Notes: generated from the letters alone by a model not told the origin. Counted from the stretch's first letter, positions 1-13,087 are shown. The stretch is 64,000 bases of DNA from Phallusia mammillata (GCA_003260075.1 QLIY01000340.1:61906-125905), one strand, 5' to 3'. Program-made: numbers and translations.

Positions 1-820
1 GACGGCGTGCTATTGAAAACGGTGTCAAAAGGTCAAACAGTCGTTTGGTGTGTGCACCCTAAAAGGTTACTACAGGTCAATGGTACTCGTTTTGCTAAAC
101 AAAGTTAAATGAAAAACAATTTGTTATGTATACACTTAATCGCTTAATATCGCAGCAAATCGCTTTTTAATTTAAAGTGTCTGTAACACAACTGTTACAG
201 CTTTCTAGAAAAAAATTGTGTTTAAAACCCGACCTTGGACGACAATATCTGGGTCAAAGCAAGAGATTAAATTGAAAGTATTTGTTTCGTTCTTTTTTAA
301 TGTTTTTGTAATTATACGACAATAATAGTGCAAACAACAAACAAAATTTTTTATTGTTGGGTTAATGCTTTCTAAAAATTTGTTCTTAAGAATTTAAAAA
401 TCACCGCAACATTTGTTTACCGTAAATCCACACAAACACGCGTGTGGGGACCCATTAGTTTTTGTGTACAAAAACAATCATACGTGTAGATCAAATGATG
501 TGTATAGTAAATGGGTAAATATCGTATAGAATATATAAAATGGAAATATATCAGAAAGCCACCATTCTAGTTTACTCAAATATTATTGACAACCAGTTTT
601 TTTCTTCTTGTTGATAGTGTGTAAATTGTATTAAATTAATGTAAAAAATGTTTAAATTTATGATCCATTTTGACATGCATGTCAAGTCTTTCTGCAAATA
701 CTTGTAAAATATTGTCCAGTTTTCTTTGACTTTTGTCAATAATGCACTGCCAACATATCTAATTGATGTGTGTTTAGACAATGTGTTGCATGTTCACCCT
801 TAAACTGTTTGCTTTTTTAG
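1..820. other. AT-rich stretch without a recognisable exon
   Basis: No coding exon, RNA gene or transposon could be supported here. The stretch ends in a T-rich tract and AG at 819-820, a good splice acceptor, so it is probably the last intron of the gene whose terminal exon follows. Confidence 0.35.
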
Positions 821-1065
821 CTGGAGAACGTGGTGGGCCTGGGGCTTCACCTATATTATGGGAAAAGATTAATGTGGAGCTTACCCTTGTGTCAATCCTG
901 AGAAGTGGAATTGGAACAGAAGATTTGCTAGTCGCACTAAAACGAGGCCATAAACTTCAGGATATTGGCACAGCTGTCGAAAGAACTTCAAGTGATGCAA
1001 TTCCTGCTCTTGCTTCATCTCTAAAATCCTGCAGCCCCAATGACTTAGGCAAGCACTTTACTTAG
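821..1065 (+). CDS. terminal coding exon of an unrecognised gene (5' part outside window)
   Basis: A coding exon is inferred from a T-rich acceptor ending in AG at 820, followed by about 81 codons open to a TAG at 1063-1065. The frame needs one base from the preceding exon. The peptide is hydrophilic, with a predicted helical stretch (ILWEKINVELTLVSILRSG) and no signal peptide, membrane segment or motif that I recognise. The ATG at 781 lies upstream of the acceptor and is probably intronic. An AATAAA follows at 2316, which would give a long 3' UTR containing the hAT-like element at 1733. Function cannot be named. It could be a chance open frame, but the acceptor and length make an exon the better reading. 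Confidence 0.4.
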
Positions 1066-1732
1066 TTGCTGTTAAAACTGTCAGTAGCATAACTTTGGTG
1101 AACAACTCTTTACTAAAGTTATTGTCATGCACAGGTTTTTTTTAAGGTTTGGTTTGGGTGACCGCTAAGTAGTTTTAAGAGACCGCAAGTGTTTCATTTA
1201 AATACCAAAAAATAGCCATATTTGCTTAATTGGGAAACCGCTGGAGAAATTTGGGGGGCCGTTTCGGTCCCCCAAAACACCTTAAAAAAACACTTCATGC
1301 ATATGAAGTGTAACATTATCAAATTAAAAAAGTATAATTGAAATTTGATCATAAGCAAGCAAACTTAACCAAAAAATATGAAATCTTTTAAATCACAAGG
1401 AAATTCTATGTTGTGTGTTTTGGACAAGGTAGAGGTGTTGAATGTGTGGCTTTTTTCTTCATCGGAAGCACTAATGCTACATAAGGAATGATTTTTATTT
1501 TGTAGATGTAATAGAAATGTTTTATTTTTCAGCTGGATAAACCTGGACTAACAAAAATCTCTTCAACCAAAAGTTCAAAAACTTCAGTTTAGTGTGTTGC
1601 TATTATTCGAAAAGTTTTGTGTGTGATGTTTTCTTTGTCTGTAGTTTTTAAAGTCGCTTAAAGTGTAACTTTATTTCTGGATGCAAAGCATCAAATCATG
1701 CTACCCTCCAATGAGATGAGAAGCATTGAAAC

Positions 1733-2132
1733 TAGGGATGCGCCGAGCCGAGCCAGAACCCGAGTACTCGGTACCGAGCATCGCTGTTTTTGATGCTCGG
1801 TGCTCGGCCGAGTAGTTGCACAAACTGACCCGAGCATTAAATTTGCATATCCATGCCTTGCTAACATAAGTAACTAGTGTTCGAAAGGGTGTCTATGAAC
1901 AAAAACAAATGATTTTTCAAATGTATTAGATTGTGGAAAAACGTCTACTTCTGAGGCCTGTAACAGCTTAATACACCGCTGGTGACGTAAGAGGCCTTGT
2001 AGAGCTAAAACGTAGAAAGGGGATTTTTGTGACGTCATAATGCACCGAGCGTGCTCGGCCGAGAACCGAGCATTAACGTGAGATGCTCGGTGCTCGACCA
2101 AACAGAACACTTGCAATTTTGGCACATCCCTA
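1733..2132. mobile_element. hAT-like non-autonomous element, TAGGGATGYGCC family
   Basis: Inverted ends TAGGGATGCGCC and GGCACATCCCTA bound a 400-bp segment. The flanks carry an 8-bp target duplication, attgaaac at 1725-1732 and atagaaac at 2133-2140, with one difference. The subterminal parts are built from many GAGC/CTCGG motifs in both orientations. There is no transposase frame. A second, internally shortened copy lies at 22529-22849. The 8-bp duplication and end sequence fit the hAT superfamily. Confidence 0.85.
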
Positions 2133-2315
2133 ATAGAAACTATAATGCTTTTGAATATTCAACGAGGTAAATTGGGAAATTTGATTGTTCTCTTCATGAT
2201 TGTTTTGTATGCAAGTTGTTTTTATATTTTTTGTGTTGTAAATAAGCTTTTTTTACACTCCATAGTTTTTCACCATTATGTTGTAATTAATCATTAGCAC
2301 TGTATATAAAGAAGG

Positions 2316-2321
2316 AATAAA
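2316..2321 (+). terminator. candidate poly(A) signal AATAAA
   Basis: A canonical AATAAA about 1.25 kb after the stop codon at 1065. It may end the transcript of the unrecognised gene. Nothing nearer was convincing. Confidence 0.3.
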
Positions 2322-2976
2322 AATTTTGATTCGAAATTTTCTGGTGGAAGATCAGATTTTCTTAGGCATTGCACTACTTAATATACACATGATAAGTACT
2401 GCTGATTGTGTACCACAACCTTTGCCCTAACTTGTTTAGTCAGTTACCCTTGAGCCACCTGAATGTAAAATTTTAAACACTGTAGTCCTTATTGAAAGTA
2501 TATACATGGTTTCATGTTTTGATTTGGAGTGTATCGCAAACAGTTAGAAATCATTTTGTACCTTTTTGTTGGATTCACTCACTTTACCCCTAAATATTCG
2601 TTGTTTTTTGGCCTATTGTGAAAAAATACATATAAATCAAGGCCTTCATCCTTTTAGTGCATGAAACGTAATTTTGCGGACAACTCAAAAGTAACACCAT
2701 TAAAAACGTTGCACTGGAAATACGAATAGGTTACATAAAAATAACGCAGTGCCCAAAATGGTTCCCAGCGGTTTGCGACCACGGCCGTAAAATGCAGAGT
2801 TTTAAACCTCGTTTGTAGCATGGGATACGGATGATCCAGACTCCAGAGGGAGGGATGGAATCTAAACACTTCCGAACGGGCAATTGAGCCAAGAGTCTTC
2901 GGTCCACTGAAGCTTTGGTAAACCACTACGACCTTTTCGTAAATAATTCAATCTGTTGAACATCTTCGATTGGTGG

Positions 2977-3495
2977 CATAGGCGCCGAGTAGGCGGTGGC
3001 GGGGTGGTGCCGCCACCTTGGGTTTTTAAAGCACGGTGGCGGCCACCGTGGATATTTTGGTTAGTTTGTAGCGGTTACATACGAAATATCGTCAAATCTG
3101 AAGTTAGGAAATTTTGATTAGGAACAATTTTGCTTTAAAACAAACGTGCTGGCGATACAGACACAAAACGTGGTTTAAAACTGCAACCTGTTAGTGCTTT
3201 GTTTATGACGACAAACACACCATTGTCTGCCAGTAAATGTTGGGCCATTGTTGTGTACAATGCAAATGTGTTGATATATAAGGTTAAACTTAACGAATCA
3301 TTTTTTAAACGTTGCTAAACCAATGATAAACGTTACAGCAACGTGTTGCATTTGCGAATTAAACGTTATTTCTATGAAACGTTTATTTGGCTTTGAATTT
3401 GAGTTCTTGTGGTTGCACGCTTCAGTGACGTCACATAAAGTGACGTCATATTTTATGTCCGTCACCTTGCATTTTTGTAAAACTCGGCGCCTATG
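2977..3495. mobile_element. hAT-like non-autonomous element, CATAGGCGCCGA family
   Basis: Ends CATAGGCGCCGA and TCGGCGCCTATG are perfect inverted repeats around a 519-bp segment. The flanking 8-mers attggtgg (2969-2976) and attgatgg (3496-3503) differ by one base and read as a target duplication. The left part is rich in GGTGGCGG-type repeats. No coding capacity. The large insertion at 14753-17439 shares these ends. Confidence 0.82.
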
Positions 3496-3666
3496 ATTGA
3501 TGGTCTTCAGAGCTGAAAGCGCCTACGTTTTTGAAGAAAAAATACGTCCACAAGTGGTCGCAACAGAGATACATTCAGTGCCGGCATAATCCCTCTATGA
3601 TCCGTTAAGCTCCTATACTATAGGATATATCATATATGACTTGGGTGTCCCATTGTAGTGCTAGAG

Positions 3667-4087
3667 CAGTGGTTCCCAAACTTTTTCATATTTTTTTCAA
3701 AACGGTCCCTTTGCCATTATTTCGAGGGCTCGCGGTCCTTAAGCCTAAATGTGTATTTCATAAAAACGAAAGTTGATTGCAGGATTTTAGCTAGTTATGC
3801 AAAATTGCGCATAACAATCATCCAAAGACAGCATGTGACATCACAAACAGGAAAAAAAACATTACGATTGTGCGCGAACAATTGCATTTTTGATAGTTGT
3901 CATTCAATAAAGGCCATTGTTTAGCAATGGAGACAGTCGATTCTCAATTCTACTTTGATTTAAACTTATTTAGTGGCACAAACTGACGCCAAAAAAGATT
4001 ATAGAATTACTTCAACCGCTTCGCGGTCCCCCAAAAATTGCCCCACGGACCCCTAAAGGACCGCGGACCCCAGTTTGGGAACCGCTG
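3667..4087. mobile_element. hAT-like non-autonomous element, CAGTGGTTCCCAAACT family
   Basis: A 421-bp segment with inverted ends CAGTGGTTCCCAAACT and AGTTTGGGAACCGCTG. A perfect 8-bp target duplication tgctagag sits at 3659-3666 and 4088-4095. The interior has no transposase frame. A 3'-truncated relative lies at 11746-12125. The ends are of the Charlie/hAT type common in animal genomes. Confidence 0.9.
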
Positions 4088-4095
4088 TGCTAGAG

Positions 4096-5410
4096 AGTTT
4101 GTGGGTGGCGATCGAAGCTGAACCTATTGTATTGTTGCCATATTTTTATCCAACGCTGCTGGTGCGAAACATTTTTAGTTATTACTCGAGCACTAATCAT
4201 ATATTAATGGCTCTGATATGTATTAAATAGAGATCCAATGCTATATTCTTTCAGCTTCAAAGCAGCAATAGAAAAATCACGTGTATTTCCTCAGTTTTAC
4301 GTGCAAAGTTTGATATACATGGGTCCGTTAGACTCCTATGGGCCCTGCTGCGGCGCACCGGCTTCGCGCTCCCCCCTCCTCGTGGGGCCTTTTTAACACC
4401 TGTAAAATGCAGATCAGGGTCAACTGGGAAGATAAACGGTGCAATAAATAAATATACTTGTAGAGTACTGATACTCCGCTGAAACCTCGGCTATTGAAAG
4501 TCAAGTTTCAAGCGAGCAGGTTGGACTTGAATTCAAAGTGTTTTATGGCTTATGTAAAATCCTCAATATTCAAAGCTTTTTATTTGATCAATTACACGAT
4601 GCTTTGCATTCAATCAAAACGTTATTATTGTTACCGAACATTTCACGGTTTTGAATAAAAAAGACACAAAACCAATATGAAGAAGACCTCAGCGCCATAT
4701 TGATGGAGTGGAAACATACAGACGCCATAAAAAGTCGATCGGCGCCGACGAAAGGGGGGTGCAAGGAGGACATGAGCTTAAACAGCGCCACCGGCTCATA
4801 TAGTGGTCGTATAAATGTCAGATTTTGACGAAATTAGACTCGTGCGGGCTGGTTCGCCTGTCGGATGAAAGTTGTAAAAACCCGTGGACCTGCTTTACAT
4901 CAGTTAGTGTTAAAAAAACGCTGCTAAATTTGTGGTTACAAGTTCAACTTTTTGACACAATTATTCGTTAACACCGTCTTGCAACTTTTAAACATGTAGA
5001 TGTTGGTCCCGATTATTAATTTTAAGACCAATACGTCTTTTCCCATAAGCTTTATACCTTACAAACCTCGACATAACATAACCTTTATTTTGTTGCTTTT
5101 TTCAAACTTGCAATTTAAAGTCAAAACTTTGAACATGTTTTTTGAAAGCGCGAAAGTGAAAAGAAGGATACCAAGTACAATAGAAGCAGGAACGTTTGGT
5201 TACCATTTTCAGCCACTACGCGATAATTTAGAAAACACCAAGTCAGCAGCAGTTTCAAGGGTTTAAGCAGAAATATTTTCACAAACAACTTTTCAAACGG
5301 TAAACTTGATGTCATTGCGGTATATACAACGAAAGGAGATTGCAACGAATCCTCTGGCAAAATACAATCAGTCCACAGTATAAAAGTGTGCAGGAATATT
5401 TTCATGGAAC
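4096..5410. other. intergenic stretch, no gene seen
   Basis: No exon with convincing splice sites and no transposon with paired ends was found. Open frames here are short and not supported. It lies between the transposon cluster and the 3' end of the Lhx1/5 gene. Confidence 0.4.
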
Positions 5411-5416
5411 TTTATT
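5411..5416 (-). terminator. poly(A) signal of the Lhx1/5 gene
   Basis: TTTATT on the + strand is AATAAA on the - strand, about 27 bp after the stop codon of the LIM-homeobox gene. This predicts a very short 3' UTR. Confidence 0.6.
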
Positions 5417-5442
5417 CACAGGGACATAAAATATCCGCATTA

Positions 5443-8400
5443 TTACTCCCTAGCCCAATACTGCATGTCGCTGACGTCATCAGGTATTTGAGGTTTGCCG
5501 TTCGGTGACGTGGCCATGATAAAATATCCTTTTGATTGTGGCAGTTTGTTCTGAAAGTTCTGTGGAGGCACAAAGCAGCCCATTGCCGAATGTTGAGCTA
5601 CTTGTTCCGGACCCCACTCTGACTGTCCCACCTCAGCGGAAAGCATTGTACCGGGAAACAGATAATTTCCTTCATTCTGAGGGGGAATCCCCGATGCCGA
5701 ATTGTGATTTGGAGCGAATTGGACATTTTCTACAAATATAAATCTTTGTTTAGTTTAAGTTCATCTTAAACGTAAAGCCCTTGCAAAGTTATGGCTTGTT
5801 TATTTGGCAGATCCCACGTAATGCGTTACATCACTATCCCGCATCTGTTTCGCGCAGCCTCAATCAATATCACATTATGACGTAATTGTGTGTGACGTTT
5901 TGATCGAGTGGGAGCGTCTCTCACGGGATTACGTCAATCAAACGTCACACCGGATAGTTTTGTGACATCGTAGTTGGCTTCATTGTTTTCACGTATGTCG
6001 ACTTTGGTGAATCACAATAGGGGAAATATTGATCCCCGGAATATTGGGACGAGACTTAATCTTTTCCTGCTGAAGTTGTTTTTTAAACCTGTCTTCTTAC
6101 GTGGAAAAATCTTGCAAGTCTTTTTATTACGTTTATTCGGCGATATTGTAATAGGAAATTGTAAGCGATGCGGCGCAATTTGTTTTAGGTTAGAAAGTTC
6201 TTTTTGTAATTACTGTAGCCCTAGTAAAATTTATACGGATTTCAGCAGAACTATAATTGCGCAACTTATTAAATGTGAAAAATGGGTCATAACAATTTAG
6301 TCAAAATAGCAATGTCTATGATACTTAGATAAAAAAAAACAGTTTCAACCTTCCAAAACAAACTAGTTTTAGTTTTGCTTCTGTTTAAATATATATTTTT
6401 GAATTTACACCTCGCGATTGCCATTGTTGCGTAACAAGGGCAATCAAAGGGCAATCAAAGTGCTATTATCTATTGTCCGTTCGACATCGCTTAACAATCG
6501 GCCACACGCGAGCTTAATTGCCATTTTCCGGTCAAGCTGCGCCGCCACACGAAGATTTCCCTCAAGAATACACGGGGAATTCCCCGACGTCGTGGTGTGA
6601 TAGTGTTGCTTCATCTGGTGTGAAGTTTTAATGTAGATTACGATTAAGTTGCAAGACAACTTAAATCCGTAAATTAAACTAAATAAATAAACGTGCGTTT
6701 TTTTTTCTATTTGCGTCGCTACAAAACGGAATCAGCATGTTTTTCCAGGCCGATTATTCCCGCACCTATGCACACTTAACCGTAGAAAAAAACTGTAAAG
6801 ACAAATTACAAAAAAGCATATTCCAGTGGAAAGTGTTCTTCACTTTTGTAAAAGCCTTGCGTGATGAATTTTCGTTGATTTACAGTTTACACAATGCTAC
6901 AAGCCTAGAGCAATTACTAGCAAACCAAGTTATTGCTAAATGAACGCTTCGCCATTTTCTTTTTTTTTTGAACTCCAGCTGCACATATACTCTTTATTTG
7001 TAAAGCAAAATTGCCGTAACAACACACAAAAATTGCTACGTTACCTTGTTGGTATAACGAATTGATAAGGTGATCCACTTTTGGTGTATCTCGCATGCGA
7101 ACTGGGCCGTTTCGCTCAAAAAAATGGCGTCGATTTCCAAATACGTTTAATTGCTTCATTCGTCGCTCCTTACTTCGTCGATTTTGAAACCATACCTGTG
7201 ACGATGAAAAAAGTGATGCAATTTAATACTGTCTGTGGCACATTATTTTTTCAAATAAAAGGCCTTTAAAAAGGAGCTCTTAAAATTATTCTTTTTTTTA
7301 TTCAAAAAATTATTCGCTCCAATGTGCAAAAATACACAAGTGCTAAACAACACAAAATAAAAAAATCACTTTATTTTTACTTTTCATGCAAAATGCATAA
7401 AAGCTATATTACTAAAAAAAAGGTTAACGAAAAAAATTATGTGCTGCCTTTACATTAAAAAAAGTGCGGTGCAAATTCAACTTGACAAATTTTCAAGCGG
7501 TTATGTATAACTTCATATCAAAGTTGCCACAATCGTGGAACACGGGATTACCTGTATAACTCTCATACTCAGTCCGGTGTCTCTGGCAAGCTGTTCTCTA
7601 ATATGGCGGGTGGGTTTCGGTGTCGCAGCAAACGCAGCCTTCAGCGCGTCCAGTTGTTTTGCTTTGATTGTGGTCCGTGGGCCTCGTCGTTTTGTCGGTG
7701 GAACGCAAACTGGCAAAGCAGTAGAATCGCCACTAGATAAACTGCTGTCCACTGATTCCGCTTTAGGGGTGTTTGCTTCGCTGTCCCCTGTTACCCAGTC
7801 GTACCCAGTGCCGTCTAAAGCTTCTTTCACGTCATTGTCGTCGACGCAAGGCATTGTGACGACACTCGATTCGTCGTTATGGCTTGGACTGAAATTTTCT
7901 GCAATGAATTTTGCAACTAGGTTTTACTAGATAGCTTTTTATCAGTTGCTATCTAATGACAGTACACTCACAATGTATACTCTCAATAACAACAATTGTT
8001 ATGTTTTAATTAGCAATTGAAAAGCTTTACTATGTTTGCCTACTTCTCGTTTTTCGATTTTCGGGTGCACGTTTTGTGCTTTTCGCAAGGACAAATTTAC
8101 TGGTGTTTTTACACCTTGGAAACCCACCTGGTTGTTGGAAATTTCCCTTTAAATAATCGTCACTGCACAGAGCTTTGTTGTCCGAAGAGAAATAAACTTC
8201 GTTGCCTGGCAACAGCTTTCGGCCGCAAGCGAAGCACGCGAAACAGTCAACGTGGTATACAGTCGTAGTGTCGGTGTGTGGTCGAAAAGTGTGCACAGGG
8301 TCGGTGGCAAAGATTGGAAGCAAACATCCTGCACATTTGCTACCGTAACGCCTGTGAAAGCAAAGAATACAAAGTCGAGTTACCTATCTGCGACTGTCAA

Positions 8401-9049
8401 ATAATACACTTTTTCACAAATATCCCGTTAGCCTCTTTGTTGTCAGGATAAATATTTTTTCAATATTTGAAAACTGAAGTAGGCAATTGTATCGTGTCGG
8501 CAAACCAAATTTTTGGTTTTACTTTTTACACACAAATTTTTTGCCATTACTAGTAACGCTAGTTAGAAAATTAATTGTTTTTGTTAGAATATTTTTATTT
8601 ATCAAATTTAATATTTCTTTTATCAACAGAAAATGCGCCGGAAATTTGGGTTCTGCTAGCATGTTACCTGGTAAAATCTTCCGAACAGAACAACCAGCCA
8701 TCTCTAGTGTAACACTTTTCTCTCAGCTGACATTGACAATCTCGACATTTCACACATTCCTCGTGAAAAACTTTGTTGTCAAGCTGTAAGCAATGACTTC
8801 AAATGTTTTGCTACTGCTCGTGATACCCACTTTGTTGTTATATTTTAAAACACACACTGATTTAATTCTTTGTGATTAGTTGTTTATCAAATCAGTTTCA
8901 TAATAATTGCCGAACCAGCGCAAGTAAAATTACAAAAAACGATTCTTAAAACTAAACGTAAATTATTTTGGTTGTACTTTACCACTTACCTGCAGAATGT
9001 GTTGGTCTAAAATGGTTTCGCCGCAGCACGAGCAGTTGGGGGCGGCCAT
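5443..9049 (-). CDS. Lhx1/5: LIM-homeodomain transcription factor, Lhx1/5 class
   Basis: Six exons with GT-AG introns join in frame to 394 aa: 8990-9049, 8668-8783, 8128-8351, 7552-7898, 7045-7195, 5443-5729. Two LIM zinc domains lie at about residues 6-58 and 65-125, with the C-x2-C and H-x2-C-x2-C spacing visible. The homeodomain, about 203-262, starts [13 protein letters not shown] and ends [12 protein letters not shown], which is diagnostic of the Lhx1/Lhx5 group rather than Lhx3/4. An intron splits it between RVIQ and VWFQN. A Ser/Asp-rich linker joins LIM2 to the homeodomain, and the tail is short compared with vertebrate Lhx1. Family role: nuclear sequence-specific regulator, binding LDB co-factors through the LIM domains and acting in head/anterior and neural patterning. 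The ATG at 9049 directly precedes the first LIM cysteines. Lhx1 versus Lhx5 cannot be separated and is probably pre-duplication. Confidence 0.94.
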
Positions 9050-9259
9050 ATTGTTTTGGTACTTGACGCGCAATCAAGTGATAAAATAAAATCAACTTAA
9101 ATCGACAGACGGTCTGTTTTACAAGCAACTGCAGGAATAAAATCAAATCTTTAAAGCAAAACTCAACAAACATATTTTTAGAAACTGTAAAAAAATAAAG
9201 TTGTTAAATACTTCTGCTGTTTGACACCTTCTCACACACTACAATAATAGTATGTAAAA

Positions 9260-9520
9260 GTTTACTTCTGCATAGCAGGTTGCCAATGTGGACAAGCAAT
9301 ATTTCTGCTGCGTAACCTTTTTATTTCTTGTCAAAACGTTTCCAGAAAAAATACACACTCTCCAATACATGCCACCTATACGTGTCCAAAGTTTTCTTTC
9401 TGTAACGGGTTGCCAATGTGACCTAGCACTATTTTTGCTTCGTAACATTATAATTTCTTTTCATAACGTTTCCCGACAAACAACACACTCCACAATACAC
9501 GCCACCTTATGTATATGTCC
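9260..9520. repeat. imperfect tandem duplication, about 130-bp unit, two copies
   Basis: The motif GGTTGCCAATGTG recurs at 9278 and 9408. Downstream blocks (TTGC/TGCTTCGTAAC, TTTCTT..CAAAACGTTTCC, ACACTC.CCAATAC) recur with the same 130-bp spacing. The copies have diverged by many substitutions. The repeat lies about 200-450 bp upstream of the Lhx1/5 start codon, in its likely promoter region. Confidence 0.75.
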
Positions 9521-11745
9521 GAAATGTTACCAAGGGAATTGCAGTCGCCTATTTGTTTGTTCCTTCGGCTAATGTATATTGCCGTGAAACAAAGGCGTTT
9601 AATCCTTACCCAGCCGTATACATTGCACCAATATTTGCACACAAGAATTAACCTACAATAAAAAAGACCGATCTTCGATTCCACTCTGTGGGGTAACGTC
9701 TATTGTTTTGTGATTGCTTTCATCTATCATACTAATCCCTTTCTGTGTCTAAAATCATCCGATTTTTAAAAACAAACCTAAATGACAATTTAGTGATGTA
9801 TTCTGGCGAATGAATAATTTCAAGGAAGCATTTTAATTTTTCTGTTTTCATTTTTTTCACCCTATTAAACGCAAGGCAAGAAGTTTTTCACTCATGCAGT
9901 TTCAAAAGGCTGTAGACTGTACGAGTTACAGGTGACACACAATATTTGCAAAGTGTTTTCGCAATATCCATTTATTTGGCAAAGCTAAAAAAATAATTTG
10001 AACATACTTTTCCCTGTAAATAATCTACAACTTTCTAACGTCCACTATCATCGAACGCATAACCCCCAGACACAATTTAATCCGTCCGCCCGTAAGTGTT
10101 TCAGGCAAATCTCTCCAGACCTTCACTCCAACCTTCACACGACGATTGTGTCCAAAGTCTTTCCACCCAGCGCTTTAATATACACAACCGTCTTCAACTC
10201 CTCTCCATGCAATAAAAAATCGATTTAACCCACGCCCTTTGGCTCCATCGTGTGACTATAATCTTACATAACGATTTACTTATTGTTTTAGTAGCGTTAG
10301 TAGTTTCACTTTGTAGGTGTGACGAGTTGATAAAAGTATTAGTTCCTAGATTTGTGCTGTTGATACTTTTTTACGTGAGGTTTGGGATATGTCAAGTTGA
10401 CAACGAAGTCACAAGAAATCGTATAATCAGAAAAAGTTTACCTATTGCGTAATCACATTTGCGTATTTTAAAAGACAATTGTCTGTGAGCATTTGCTAAA
10501 TATTATAGCGGCCTAACAATTTCAGCTGGAAAGATATTACACTAATTGCGTTTTTGACAACAACGTTATTTCGAGGCGGCGAATACATTTCGTCGATGGT
10601 TTAAAAGTCTGTTAAAATTCAATATCCTGAGGAAACACCAGGTCACTTTGCCGCCCCACTTTTAACATGCACAGTTGAATACACCGGTAGTAGGAATGCG
10701 CAGAAATTGTTGCCTCCGCAGGTTCCTGGCCAAAAACTTCATTGGTCGGAACATTTCCTATTTTTCTATTTTTTTTCCTTTTCGTTTTAATTTAGGCGTA
10801 GGTTACGTAAATTCTGTTTTGCTCATACACAATCGTAGTTTTTATGAATTCCCTTCTATTTTGTTATTTCGTGCTGCTAACGCCAATCATGTTTTACGAT
10901 TAACCAAATGGTTTTAATTTGGCTCCATTACACCGTCTGGGAGAAGTTGCAGTGCTTTTGTTATTGCGTAACTTATAGTCATTTTTTATGTAACACGTAA
11001 AAAATTGATTTAAACAAAAATATCAGATAAATTATTTCTTCATTATCTTCATTATATCCTGGTCATAACATTTCATTTTTTTGATGAAAGGATTGTTGGT
11101 GCGTAAATACTTTAATAACATTGTTTAGGATTAGGAAGCCTCTTTGTTATAATTTAAGCACAAGGAGGCCAACGATGTACAATATGGGCCGTAAAACCAA
11201 TGGGTCATTCACTCGTTAAAAATGATACATCTAAGTTGGGTTCAAGTACTGCGACCGAAAGTTTCATAAACTATTTTTTGTCATTATGTTGTTCGTGATA
11301 TGTATTTCTCAGATTGTTAATTGTTCTAGATTCTGGAACAAGTGACAAATTGTTTCCTAGAAGGAAAGACTTGTTATCCCAAAAAAGTTCTTTACACAAC
11401 GGGCAATTAACTGAACATGAATGTGTTAGAAAACTGGGCCAGCATTGAAGCTAATTTGTTTCAAAGCAAAAATCGTAATTTTCTTTCACATGACGCACTA
11501 AAACTTAGCCTAAATGAAAATCCTCGTTGACATTGGCAATTGTATTGTGTCGAACGCATCGTCGTAGGCTACTTTGGAAGGCAAAAGCGATCTGGTTCAA
11601 TTATCTTCCAGAAACACCCTTTTCTGTATGGTAAAATAGGCATTTTGTGTCTTTAAACCCACTTTATTTAGTCCTAAGACTTCTTCAAAAAACGCTGTAA
11701 AACCCCTGAAAAAATTGTTTTAGTCGTTGTCGAGTGCCTGTAGTC
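9521..11745. other. intergenic stretch, no gene seen
   Basis: AT-rich sequence between the Lhx1/5 start and the transposon at 11746. Open frames are short, with no splice context or recognised domain. It may hold distal control elements for Lhx1/5, but none can be named from sequence. Confidence 0.4.
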
Positions 11746-12125
11746 CAGTGGTTCTCAAACTTTTTCATATTTTTTCAAAACGGTCTCTTTGCCGTTATTT
11801 CGAGGGCTCGCGGTCCTTAAGCCTGTATGTGTATTTCAGAAAAACGAAAATTGATTGCAGGATTTTAGCTAGTTATGCAAAATTGCGCATAACATTCATC
11901 CGAAGACTGCATCTGACATCACAGACAAATTGTCTGTCTCAGACAAGCCAAAAAGCATTACAATTGTGCGCGAACAATTGCATTTTTCTTAGTTGTCATG
12001 CAATAAAGGCTATTAATTGTTTAGCATTGGAGACAGTCGATTCTTAATTTTACTTTGATTTAAACTGATTCAGTGGCACAAACTGACGCCAAATAAGATT
12101 ATAGAAGTACTTCAACCTGTTTCGC
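11746..12125. mobile_element. 3'-truncated copy of the hAT-like element at 3667
   Basis: It begins CAGTGGTTCTCAAACT and runs collinear with 3667-4025 at high identity, through the blocks CGAGGGCTCGCGGTCCTTAAG and the CAGTGGCACAAACTGACGCC region. Similarity stops at about 12125, so the right inverted end and target duplication are missing. Confidence 0.8.
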
Positions 12126-12560
12126 ACACTGCAGGTTTTAAGTTATGCCAAAGTTGAAAAAGGTCGATTAAACAACGGCAGCACTTTATTGTGCATTGCG
12201 TTTTTATTTTTTTGGTGCGTTGACCCAAAAAACTTAACGCAGTTATTGGGTTAAGGATCGAAACTTAAAAGAGTTACCCAAACATACCTACATCTCAAGA
12301 ACAGCGAGTTTTATTTCCACACTAGAAAATCGTGACATTTTACTTGTCGATGTATCATTTAATATTTCTATGTTACTTCTTGTTGTGGCGGTCACGCAAG
12401 AGTGGGCAAGCAAAATGTGACCTTAAATTTGAAGTTTCAATGTGAATTTTTGAGGTGTTTTGCACACTTTTTGAGTGTACTCGTGGAAACAGTCGAGAAA
12501 AGGTAAATTGTTGGTGTTCAAAAGTATTTTGTTTTGGTTTGACAGCTTGACACCCTAAAC

Positions 12561-13087
12561 CAGTGGTTCTTAACCTTTTTGCTGTAGTTTCCCACTAAAT
12601 TCAATCACCAACTTCGAATTTCCCCCTCTGTTATTTTTATAATCCTGTTTTGTGCCCTACGTTAACAAAAAAATTCTTTAAATGAAATAATTTTGTGGAG
12701 CGATTTGGTCTGGACCCTAAAGGTATACTGCAATCTTATTTAATTTAAAAAGTGCTTCTGTGAGAGATTAAACTTTTTGGAATACTAAAGACTAAAGAGT
12801 CTGCTCTGCTTGTATTAGTCATTTATTGCATCACAATCAACAAAGGAAGGGCCTTTGTTCGCGCACAATAGCAAAGTCATTGATGGTTCAGTCTTCTCTG
12901 TGATGTAACAGATTTGAATGTGCCTTGTAAACCTTGATGAAATCAATCTTAGTAACTTTCAACGGTTAATTCAAAGCCGGATTTGACCCTCGTGCCCGAG
13001 TCTGCTCTTTGAAAGCTTACACAATTTCCCTCCGAAAACATTAAATTTCCCACTAGTGGGAAATTTCCCACCGGTTAAGAACCACTG
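12561..13087. mobile_element. hAT-like non-autonomous element, CAGTGGTTCTTAACC family
   Basis: A 527-bp segment with inverted ends CAGTGGTTCTTAACC and GGTTAAGAACCACTG and a perfect 8-bp duplication ccctaaac at 12553-12560 and 13088-13095. Short TTTCCCACT motifs repeat near both ends. It sits only 46 bp upstream of the SLC26 start codon, so it may contribute to that gene's 5' flank. Confidence 0.92.

Noticed and set aside
5974..6300. 108-codon + strand frame
   Set aside because: It lies within intron 5 of the Lhx1/5 gene on the opposite strand and has no recognisable domain.
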